This document shows positions 1-6,677 of a stretch of DNA of 6,747 nucleotides, piece after piece. This DNA is from Globobulimina sp. Taxonomy: Eukaryota > Foraminifera > Rotaliida. The stretch covers positions 1 to 6,747 of the forward strand of contig PIVH01000245.1 of NCBI GenBank assembly GCA_003354225.1. Direction: 5' to 3'. The translations under genes were made by a program, and so were the position numbers. A model generated the notes under the pieces. The model was not told where the DNA came from. It was given only the letters and a program-made list of their open reading frames with translations, and did not search any database. Position 1 is the stretch's first letter, and each line of letters starts with the position of its first letter.

Positions 1-235
1 GGCCAAGATCATCCCTACACCAGACTAACTGATAGGCGAAGTCTCAGCTAGAATCTGATCAAATTATATAGGGATTTGGTTCCAAAACCAAATATGCTAA
101 AATCTCGGGGTCGAGGTACACCAGATCTGATGAGCTCCTAGCACACTGGCTCAGTCGGACCAGCTGAGCTAGAGCTCACACTTGGTGTAAGCGGGGCACT
201 GACCTCTCAGAGAGAATGAAACTTCTAATCTACGT
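1..235 (-). repeat. GC-richer, highly structured non-coding segment; possible edge of a tRNA-derived repeat
   Basis: I see no coding potential here. By hand count roughly half the bases are G or C, against a clearly AT-rich background from about 236 onward. Inverted repeats are dense: 74-81 with 86-93 (8 bp, 4-nt loop), 104-107 with 112-115, a three-helix nest 117-123/183-189, 131-141/169-178 and 150-154/164-168, and 204-208/210-214. TACACCAGA occurs directly at 16-24 and 117-125. On the minus strand, 171-159 reads TAGCTCAGCTGGT, the classic tRNA D-arm (pol III A box), and 116-107 reads CCTCGACCCC, a partial B-box match about 42 nt downstream. This suggests the head of a tRNA-derived SINE pointing left, cut by the window edge. 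No good T-arm or cloverleaf forms, so it is not an intact tRNA. A structured ncRNA or other repeat is equally possible. Confidence 0.35.
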
Positions 236-350
236 ATCAATTATCAAAAAAAGAGAATAAAAAGCAATATTAAATAGTAAATAAATGTAAAACAAACAAA
301 CCACGAGCAAAATAAAAAAAAATTAAATAAGCAAATAATTTTCAAATACA

Positions 351-400
351 ATAAAATAAAATAAAATAAAACAAAATAAAACAAAACACAACAAAACAAA
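351..400. repeat. Imperfect (ATAAA/ACAAA)n pentanucleotide microsatellite
   Basis: Ten consecutive 5-mers read ATAAA x4, ACAAA, ATAAA, ACAAA, ACACA, ACAAA, ACAAA. The tract sits in the A-rich non-coding stretch 236-476, downstream of the minus-strand RRM gene. The rest of that stretch holds only A-rich sequence and a 10-base T run at 458-467. The Phe/Leu-rich minus-strand frames it opens are a by-product of the A-richness. Confidence 0.85.
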
Positions 401-476
401 AAGCAGACAACATTGCCCAAATGTCCATGAAAGCAAAATTGACAACAAACCAATTTCTTTTTTTTTTAATATGAAT

Positions 477-1860
477 TTATTTTCCGTTTTCAACCGAATG
501 CACACTATTATAAAAATATAAATTCATTTGTTCATTATTATTATATCCATATTCATATTGATAATTTATAACATTCATATTATTCATATTAGTCATATCA
601 GTCATATTATTATTTGCACAAATCACTCCTTTTTCATTTGAAATATTATTATTATTAATAACTATAATTGGTTGTATTGGCGGTGTTGGTGCCATATTTT
701 GAAAATTATATTCATTAAAAATGCCATAATCTAAATATTAAAACACAGACAGTATTAAAAGATATTTACAAATAATAAATAATTTAACTTTGTAAATTGG
801 TGGTAAATATTGGTTGATATGGACTCCATGTTCCATTTAAATGGTTATTATTCGGATTAGGATTATGATTTATTTTAGTTTGCATTCTATTTTTAAACAT
901 ATTTTTTAATTCTTCCATTTCGGTTTTATTGTCATAAAATCCATCAAATATTGATGATCGAAATGATAATTTATCACATTCTATTTCTTCAATTTCTTTT
1001 TTTGTTTTAATTGGTTTCCATTCGCCTGATTTAACGCTATGATTTTCATCATTTTCCTTACATTGATTTTTTGTTTGAATATAACTTTGTTTTTCTGGCT
1101 CTTTTTTGATTGAAATTAATTTCCACGATTTAGATTTACCAATTTTACCATGTTCATATTGTTTATGATCTGAATAAACAGACACTTTCTTTAAATTATG
1201 ATAATCTTTTTTAATATCATCATTTGGCCAATGTATTCTTTCAATTTGTTTCTTTTTTTTATCATTAATTTCAAATTTTGCAGGTGCAATTTGCTGAATA
1301 TTTGCAGTTCGAAATAAAGATGGATCGGTATAAATACTTATTTTTTTATCATTTTTGATTGATTTATTTTTATCGTTTCTATTTTTTTTTTCTTTTTTAT
1401 TGTTGTTTGTATGGTTATTATTAGCATTTGGCAATGGTTTATGTCCAGAAATACCATGTTTAACATTGAAATGGGCTCTACGTGGTTTTGTATTTGATGA
1501 TGCTAAGACTACGGTCAATTTTAAGCCTTCAAATGTTAATATTGGTAGTGATGAAAGCACCCTTTTTACGGATGATTCATTTGCAAATGTGACCTAAATT
1601 TGTATTTGTAGATTTGTATTTAATTTGCTGTGGAAAACTAAAAACTTAACAAATCCATAACATCTCGATCGAACCCTAAATCTATCCGGAATAACAACAG
1701 ATTCTCGAATTGCGCCAAAATCAATAAATATATCATATAAATCTTTTGATGAATGTTTTTGTGATAAACCGCCAACAAATAATTTTAATTTGCGTGTATC
1801 GATTCCTTTTGTGCCACCTATCCCAACGGGGCAAAACACATCGATTTTTATTGATGACAT
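477..1860 (-). CDS. RNA-binding protein with a single N-terminal RRM and a long Asn/Lys-rich tail (three exons, 422 aa)
   Basis: Exons on the minus strand are 1860-1651, 1593-789 and 730-477, joined in frame to 422 codons and ending in TAA. An in-frame TAA lies 9 nt upstream of the ATG, so the start is firm. The RRM spans about residues 25-102. RNP2 is LFVGGL at 27-32. RNP1 is RCYGFVTF at 66-73, and it is completed only by splicing exon 1 to exon 2. Family knowledge: this fold binds single-stranded RNA, so a role in mRNA processing, localisation or translation is likely, but the targets are unknown. The rest looks disordered: Asn/Lys-rich at 127-155, acidic/basic in the middle, and Asn-, Met- and Tyr-rich with a Pro/Ile stretch at the C terminus. 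Two short motifs recur: KKISIYTD (153-160) with KKVSVYSD (205-212), and SWKLISIKKE (226-235) with EWKPIKTKKE (261-270). The orthologue is not recognisable by eye. Exon 3 rests on the splice sites and open frame only. Confidence 0.85.
731..788 (-). other. Intron 2 of the RRM gene (58 nt, phase 1)
   Basis: The donor is GTTAAA and the acceptor ATTTAG. Removing it turns the TAA that would end exon 2 into an open frame that continues into the Asn-rich 477-730 segment. If retained, translation stops one codon after the junction and gives 339 residues. Confidence 0.7.
1594..1650 (-). other. Intron 1 of the RRM gene (57 nt, phase 0)
   Basis: The donor is GTTAAG and the acceptor ATTTAG. Excision joins GGA-TTT to GTC-ACA-TTT and completes the RNP1 octamer (YGF|VTF), followed by a normal RRM helix 2 and strand 4. 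An in-frame stop closes the unspliced reading. Confidence 0.88.
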
Positions 1861-1886
1861 AGTCGCTTAGAAATTGGATGGTCAAT

Positions 1887-1943
1887 CTAAAAGAAAGGAG
1901 AGACAATGGCTGAGTACAAGTTGATGAAAGTGTGTGATTTAAC
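1887..1943 (-). other. Candidate 5' UTR intron of the RRM gene (57 nt)
   Basis: Between the RRM start codon and 1943, the minus strand shows a donor GTTAAATC nearly identical to the donor of coding intron 2. It is followed 57 nt later by a pyrimidine-rich tract ending in CTTTTAG. Its length equals that of coding intron 1. An in-frame TAA between this acceptor and the ATG means it can only be untranslated. This rests on splice-site resemblance alone. Confidence 0.4.
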
Positions 1944-2140
1944 AAAAAAGGGTTTTCTTAGTTAGTAGTACTTAGTTCAAGAAATATAACTTTCCTGTTT
2001 GTTTTATTTCGAATCAATTCAAGAACAAGAAGTGTTATTTTAGAGTGTTATAAAATGAATTTTGTTGCTTTGAATGGAATATTCCTTCTGACTGGTTGAC
2101 AATGATGGAAATATTAAATAATATTTGTACGGGCTGACTT
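1944..2140. other. Intergenic spacer between the RRM gene and the membrane-protein gene
   Basis: The spacer should hold the RRM promoter and the 3' UTR of the upstream minus-strand gene. I see no coding frame and no clear core-promoter motif. The one structure is a perfect inverted repeat, 2109-2116 with 2119-2126 (8 bp, AT only), just past the membrane-protein stop codon. Confidence 0.5.
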
Positions 2141-3208
2141 TTATAATTTAGTTAAAGTGCCGTCGATATCCAGAAGTAGTTCATTAGATTGCTTAGCACT
2201 CTCTGACTTATCGGAATTTTTATCATTGCATTGCCCTTCAGTCTGCATAACATTTACAATGTCATCAACAATCACAGTCTGAACCATTTCTGAATTATCC
2301 AACATATCGCGAAATTTTTCAGGTTGCCAATGACAAACAATCGAATTCTTTCTTGGTCTCGACATAACCGATTTATTTTTCAATTCGTTATTTATCAGCA
2401 CATTCCCCTTTGCTTTCCTATGATTAACACATCTGCGCATTTGTTGCAATCTGTATATCTTTGCCTTTCGTGAATTCCAAAACAAAATCATTAAAAGTAG
2501 TACGCAAACAACTGAAAGCACCACAATTGTCACTATAAATTTATTCTGATTACTCTTAAGATCCGCGAGACTCTTTGACAATTCTTCAATTTGCACCTCA
2601 TGCTTAATTTGCTTCTCTTTGACAGTTTGGTTAAATTTATTATGTTTACTCTTAAGATTCGCGAGGCTCTTTGACAACTCTTCAAATTGCTTCTCAGTTT
2701 GGTTCAATGTTAAATACAAATTATTCAATTCGTTTTTGAATTCAAATAGATCCGTTTTGTTAATTGTGACATAATCATCAATATTTGCACGCGATACGCT
2801 ATTTTGAGTAATCCCGTCGATCAACATCAAATCAGACAAATTATTTAGTGTAAAATGTTCCGCGTCTATAACGTCATTTTGTATGTGTAACTGAGCTATG
2901 TCTAGATTTTGAGAATAATTGCCTTTTAATAATGAACCTAAGTTATTGGCTAGAAATGACCATTCAAAAAAATTGGTTTCATTTGTTGATAGCAATTCGA
3001 TTGAAAAATGAATATCTTTTGTTGCGTGTTTATAGATCTTTTGCTGTGTATTCATAGTGGAGTATCTATCGTTTCTTGTTGGTAGATAATACCAGCCATT
3101 AAATTCCGGATTGTAGCGACAAATAATCCAATAATAATCATCCGATACACAACATAAGATAGTCAAAGTAACAATGAATAGTGTTAACATTGCTTTGAGG
3201 AACAACAT
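2141..3208 (-). CDS. Hypothetical type I single-pass membrane glycoprotein with coiled-coil repeat (355 aa)
   Basis: This is an intronless 355-codon frame ending in TAA. An in-frame TAG 9 nt upstream makes the ATG at 3208 the only reasonable start. Residues 1-22 look like a cleavable signal peptide (hydrophobic LTLFIVTLTILCC core). A second strongly hydrophobic helix lies at about 224-244, followed at once by basic residues (SRKAK, RRC, HRKAK). All six N-glycosylation sequons (N76, N97, N123, N150, N169, N193) fall before this helix. Together these predict a lumenal or extracellular N-terminal region and a cytosolic tail of about 110 residues. Residues 153-223 are Leu/Glu/Lys/Gln-rich and probably coiled coil, with the segment EELSKSLA[ND]LKS present twice, 32 residues apart. 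I recognise no family, so the function is unknown. The last residues, LLLDIDGTLTKL, mimic HAD phosphatase motif I, but no HAD domain follows. Confidence 0.85.
   Translation of the reverse strand: MLFLKAMLTLFIVTLTILCCVSDDYYWIICRYNPEFNGWYYLPTRNDRYSTMNTQQKIYKHATKDIHFSIELLSTNETNFFEWSFLANNLGSLLKGNYSQNLDIAQLHIQNDVIDAEHFTLNNLSDLMLIDGITQNSVSRANIDDYVTINKTDLFEFKNELNNLYLTLNQTEKQFEELSKSLANLKSKHNKFNQTVKEKQIKHEVQIEELSKSLADLKSNQNKFIVTIVVLSVVCVLLLMILFWNSRKAKIYRLQQMRRCVNHRKAKGNVLINNELKNKSVMSRPRKNSIVCHWQPEKFRDMLDNSEMVQTVIVDDIVNVMQTEGQCNDKNSDKSESAKQSNELLLDIDGTLTKL
2536..2690 (-). repeat. Tandem 96-nt internal duplication in the membrane-protein gene
   Basis: The 59-nt blocks 2536-2594 and 2632-2690 match at 53 of 59 positions by hand alignment, and their starts are 96 nt (32 codons) apart. 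They encode the two EELSKSLA[ND]LKS coiled-coil units just before the transmembrane helix. The high nucleotide identity points to a recent in-frame duplication. The unit of 32 is not a whole number of heptads. Confidence 0.9.
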
Positions 3209-3343
3209 CTTGATCTACGTCTGTTGGGTCTACCAAGCAAACATTTTTAAAAACTTTAGCAACAAAAAACACCACTTCACTTTCTCCAATCCTTCTCTTA
3301 TCCTTAGTTTATCACCAAAAAGACACCCAGCAAAGTAGCAACA
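3209..3343. promoter_or_regulatory. Shared divergent intergenic region (135 bp)
   Basis: This region separates the start codons of the minus-strand membrane protein and the plus-strand protease, so both promoters and 5' UTRs must fit in 135 bp unless they extend into the genes. The protease side carries a pyrimidine-rich stretch at about 3275-3302 followed by A/C-rich leader. No TATA box is evident. Shared control of the two genes is possible but not shown. Confidence 0.5.
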
Positions 3344-4526
3344 ATGAAAGCAATCGTAGCATTATTAGGCTTAGCAGCAGCGTGGGAGAGAGAATTCACA
3401 TTAGAAGATGTGAGAAAGATTGATGCATTACCATTATTTGCACGGTGGGTTGATGCATTTGATCGTGTTTATGATAACACCGTAGACGAATCGAGCCGTT
3501 TCATGACCTTCTTAGATAATTTATATATTATCGCAGAGACCAATTCCCGAGATTTAGGTTATACATTCGCATTAAATCAATTCTCAGATATGACTGCTGA
3601 TGAATTTAAACATTATGTACACGGCGATGAAGGTTCATGTTTCCGTCAAGGTGAATATGAGGCAGACCATTTAATGGTTGTTGGTGAGACCTTCGATGAA
3701 GAGGCTGTGCCAGCTCCAGCCTCCGTAGATTGGACTACCAAAGGTGTCGTAACACCCGTTAAAAATCAAGGACAATGTGGTATGTACACTTGTATTGTTT
3801 TTTTTATATCGGATTACGCGCAAAATCGCATATATATAATATTTATATATTTTTAAGGTTCGTGCTGGGCATTTAGTGCAACGGGAGCCATTGAGTGTCA
3901 GTATGCCATTAAAAATGGAAAATTAAACTCGTTATCGGAGCAACAATTGGTTGATTGTGCAGGTTCTTCGTACGGCTGTAATGGTTGTAATGGTGGACAG
4001 ATGACCGGAGCCATGAGATATTCTGCAGCTGCTGGTGGATTATGTAGTGAATCTGCGTATAGATATACAGCCAAAGGTGGTTCATGTAAATCCTCATCAT
4101 GCGGTACCAAATATGATCATAATAAGGGTGTATCCGCCGTAACCAAAAATAATGAGAACGCATTAACGACCGCAACCGCAGCTGGCTGTATCTCCATTGG
4201 TATTGAAGCAGATCAGACCGCCTTTCAGCATTATTCGGGTGGAGTGCTAACCGGTACCTGTGGCACCCGCATCGACCATGGTGTGTTGATAGTTGGTTAT
4301 GGTACCAGTGGAAGTCAACAATATTGGAAAGTTAAAAATTCGTGGGGTTCATCATGGTATGTTTTGTAATTTGTATGTAACGCAAATTCGCATATATATT
4401 TTGGCATATTTATTTATTATACATAGGGGAATGAATGGATATATTTTAATTTGCAAAGCTTGCGGTAAAAATGGTAGTGCCGGTGAATGTGGTATTAATT
4501 CGCAACCAAATATTCCAACATTTTAA
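3344..4526 (+). CDS. Cathepsin L-like papain-family (C1A) cysteine protease preproprotein (three exons, 344 aa)
   Basis: Exons 3344-3779, 3858-4356 and 4427-4526 join to 344 codons, the usual length for this family. The ATG is the first in frame after a TAG at 3305. Residues 1-13 form a short signal peptide (MKAIVALLGLAAA). An I29 inhibitory propeptide follows at about 30-90, with an ERFNIN-type helix (E49..R52F53..F56..N59) and LNQFSDM at 77-83. The mature enzyme starts near 122-128. Oxyanion-hole Gln142, catalytic Cys148 in CGSCWAF, His286 in DHGVLIVGYG and Asn306 in NSWG are all present, as are the paired cysteines and a GCNGCNGG segment. An active lysosomal, phagosomal or secreted endopeptidase is expected, autoactivated at acid pH as in its relatives. 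Intron 1 splits the Gly codon next to the active-site Cys. Use of ACC, GCC and other GC-ending codons appears heavier than in the neighbours, perhaps reflecting high expression. Confidence 0.95.
3780..3857 (+). other. Intron 1 of the protease gene (78 nt, phase 1)
   Basis: The donor is GTATGT and the acceptor TTTAAG. Excision turns TGTG|GTTCGTGCTGG into the active-site motif CGSCW. It contains a 19-nt block (3819-3837) nearly identical to one in intron 2. Confidence 0.95.
4357..4426 (+). other. Intron 2 of the protease gene (70 nt, phase 2)
   Basis: The donor is GTATGT and the acceptor ACATAG. Splicing splits a Trp codon (TG|G) and restores NSWGSSWGMNGYI, the conserved segment after the catalytic Asn. 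The block 4381-4399 repeats intron 1 sequence. Confidence 0.95.
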
Positions 4527-4745
4527 ATTTAATAACTTATTTTCTATTAAATTATTTTCTTTTTTGTACTATGTCTTTTTAAGTATTATATTAATTTGCT
4601 ATAAATAATCCAACGGACGAAATCTAATTACCATCGTTTTCCTTCACAAACGTGTTTCTGTTGCTATTGTTCCGCGTGTTGCTGCAGCTGCAAACAAACT
4701 TTGTTTGAAACTCCGCTGTTTTTTTTTACCTCGCTAGTACTTGCC
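4527..4745 (+). promoter_or_regulatory. Protease 3' end and kinase promoter region
   Basis: The region is AT- and T-rich just after the protease stop, with an ATTAAA at 4546-4551 that could act as a polyadenylation signal. TATAAATA at 4600-4607 matches the TATA-box consensus 139 nt before the kinase ATG, but AT-rich DNA makes this weak. CAAACAAA-C-TTTGTTTG at 4691-4707 is a 17-nt odd palindrome, next to GCTGCAGC at 4681-4688. No frame here carries an in-frame ATG joined to the kinase. Confidence 0.35.
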
Positions 4746-6677
4746 ATGATGGAAAAGGAAGTCACAGAAACCATTTTGATGGATGAATGGAATCATGGTA
4801 TGTCATTTCTTTCGTTATAATTTAGCCACCATTATCCTCTAAACAATCAGGAATTAAATTACAAAGATCAATGGTCAATGACCGTAATTATCCGAAACTT
4901 GATACACCAAATGCGGTGTTTGAAAGTTCCAATTCTTCAAATAACTTCAATGGATTGCCGTTAACTCCTGGCGTTGTTACGGAACACGAGTCACCACACA
5001 CACCGTACATTAATGGCAAACAAGGTATGATAGAATCAGTTTTTGTCCAACACTTCTTATTAAAACAATTAATGCATGCAACCCGCAATTTTATTGTTAC
5101 ACAACAGAAACAGATAAAAATTCACAAAATCCGATGCAATCCACAACCATAGCGATTGAAGGTGAAAATCCAAAACAAGCTAAAAATGATGACATTCAAC
5201 TACTGACATCCAATGACATTATTATTATTTCTGGCGCGACATTGTTATTATCCGTATTGGCGGGAATCATTTTACTTTTATTAATTTATACTTTTCAACT
5301 TATCGAAAATGCACAGACTATATTTTCGTTGATTATCATTGTAATCGCATTTATTTTTGCATTTATTATCATCGCGATTTGTGTTAAACTCAATTCCAAT
5401 TTTTCAGAAACAAAACAGTATTTACTTGAAGAGAGAGAAAGAAATCGCGAACGAGAAAGACAAAAACAGAGAAACGAAAAGAAGCGATATCATACACATC
5501 ATAAACGGCACAGAAACAGCAATCGAATACGGACCTGGTCCAAAGGTGATTTATTGGGATGTGGTTCTTTCGGGAAAGTGTATATGGCGTTGGATCATAA
5601 TTCGTTACAAATGTTTGTGGTAAAACAAGTTGAATTAATTAAAGACAACACGGGGAACAATATATTTATTGAAAATATCAAATCAATACAAAATGAGATA
5701 CGCACATTGAGCAAGTTGTCGCATCCAAATATTGTCCGCTATTTAGGCTCATCCTCAACAAAAAACCATTTGAATATATTTTTAGAATATATGTCAGGTG
5801 GCTCTATTGCGCAAATGTTAAATATGTTTGGTCCGTTTGATGTGAAGTTAATCAAATCGTATACAATGCAAATATTAAATGGTTTATCCTTTTTACATTC
5901 GCAAAACATTATACATCGTGATATTAAAGGTAGCAACATTTTAGTTAATCCGGATGGATGTTTAAAATTGGCAGACTTTGGTGTTTGTTGTTCGTTTGAT
6001 CAGCAATTATCAACATTGCCATCATCGTTACATGGCACTGTGCATTGGTATGTATATTTATTTTGTGTATCATATGTTTTTTCAATTTATTTTTGTAACA
6101 ATCAAAATAAATAAGGATGGCGCCAGAGGTTATCCACCAACATAAATATGATTATAAAGCCGATATCTATTCATTGGGGATTACTATTTTAGAAATGATT
6201 AATGGCCATCCACCGCATTATAATAAAGATGCTATTTCTGTCATGTTTTTAATTATGAATAATAAAGAAACGGATCCGGACAAAGAAGATGAAAAAGAAA
6301 ACGATTATATTTACGGTGGCATACAAATACCAAATAATTTAGGGAAATATGGTGCAACTTTGGTGAAGCAGTGTTTACAAAGAAATCCGAAATTAAGACC
6401 GTCGTCGAAAGAATTGTTAGAGAATCATCCGTTTTTATATCTTTTTGATGATATATTTGAAAGTGACGAAGAACACAGTGATTATTCCAATGATAATGAC
6501 AATTGCAACCAACACAAAGCTGAACCAAAGAATAATAAACTAAAATGTATAAATGACGTGAAGCAAATTGTTGAAAAGAAAGTTGAATATCACAACAAAG
6601 TAAGAAATGAATTATTGAATCGGAAATATAAAAGAGATATTTACAAAAAGACACAAAAAAATAAAAATAAAAAATGA
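4746..6677 (+). CDS. Membrane-anchored MAP3K-like (STE11/NPK1-type) Ser/Thr protein kinase (four exons, 575 aa)
   Basis: Exons 4746-4797, 4851-5024, 5108-6047 and 6116-6677 join to 575 codons, ending in TGA. No in-frame ATG lies between the TAA at 4626 and 4746. Residues 1-112 are polar, with four S/T-P sites (T36, T56, S65, T68). Two hydrophobic helices follow at about 113-138 and 147-170, joined by a short polar turn, then an Arg/Glu/Lys/His-rich linker (183-217). The kinase domain runs from about 220 to 495: GxGxxG loop 226-231, Lys248, Glu272, HRD Asp347, Asn352, DFG Asp365, APE Glu393, Asp405, Arg483. All catalytic residues are present. WSKGDLLGCGSFGKVYMA and EYMSGGSIAQML closely resemble plant and protist NPK1/ANP-type MAP3Ks, which phosphorylate MAP2Ks. 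The tail is acidic (about 499-518), then Lys-rich. Inference: the helical hairpin keeps both ends cytosolic. The activation segment reads GTVHWMAPE where GTPYWMAPE is usual. Confidence 0.92.
4798..4850 (+). other. Intron 1 of the kinase gene (53 nt, phase 1)
   Basis: The donor is GTATGT and the acceptor AATCAG. It joins a 17-codon first exon to the S/T-P-rich exon. It is the least certain kinase intron, because no conserved motif crosses the junction. The ATG at 4871 inside exon 2 is an alternative start. Confidence 0.7.
5025..5107 (+). other. Intron 2 of the kinase gene (83 nt, phase 1)
   Basis: The donor is GTATGA, the only departure from GTATGT in the plus-strand genes, and the acceptor is CAACAG. 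A second in-frame acceptor lies 6 nt downstream (AG at 5112-5113). Either keeps the frame open into the transmembrane region. Confidence 0.8.
6048..6115 (+). other. Intron 3 of the kinase gene (68 nt, phase 2)
   Basis: The donor is GTATGT and the acceptor AATAAG. It splits the Trp codon of the activation segment. Splicing restores HGTVHW|MAPEV and so links the N-terminal and C-terminal parts of the kinase domain. Confidence 0.95.

Noticed and set aside
125-178. CTGATGA followed by a strong stem, resembling a hammerhead ribozyme core
   Set aside because: The required GAAA box after the stem is missing and no cleavage-site helix closes around it.
60-185. An intact tRNA gene on the minus strand
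   Set aside because: The D-arm matches, but the acceptor stem and T-arm do not pair properly and the B box is imperfect. At most it is a tRNA-derived repeat.
244-505. Two Phe/Leu/Cys-rich minus-strand frames
   Set aside because: They lie in the A-rich microsatellite region, overlap in different frames and show only low-complexity residues expected from the composition.
1355-1597. Plus-strand 80-codon hydrophobic frame
   Set aside because: It is antisense to the Asn/Lys-rich and RRM parts of the minus-strand gene, and its Phe/Leu runs mirror Lys/Asn codons.
1906-1965. Plus-strand peptide starting MAEYKLMKV, resembling the first residues of Ras proteins
   Set aside because: It ends after 19 codons, the match is only about six residues, no Ras motifs follow on this strand, and the DNA is better explained as the antisense of a candidate 5' UTR intron.
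3898-4175. Minus-strand frames across the protease
   Set aside because: They are antisense shadows of exon 2, whose plus-strand reading has full family conservation.
5357-5623. 88-codon plus-strand frame overlapping the kinase
   Set aside because: It is an out-of-frame reading of exon 3 and shows no domain features.
477-6677. A non-standard genetic code with reassigned stops
   Set aside because: No in-frame stop codons interrupt conserved domains once introns are removed, and both TAA and TGA serve as terminators.
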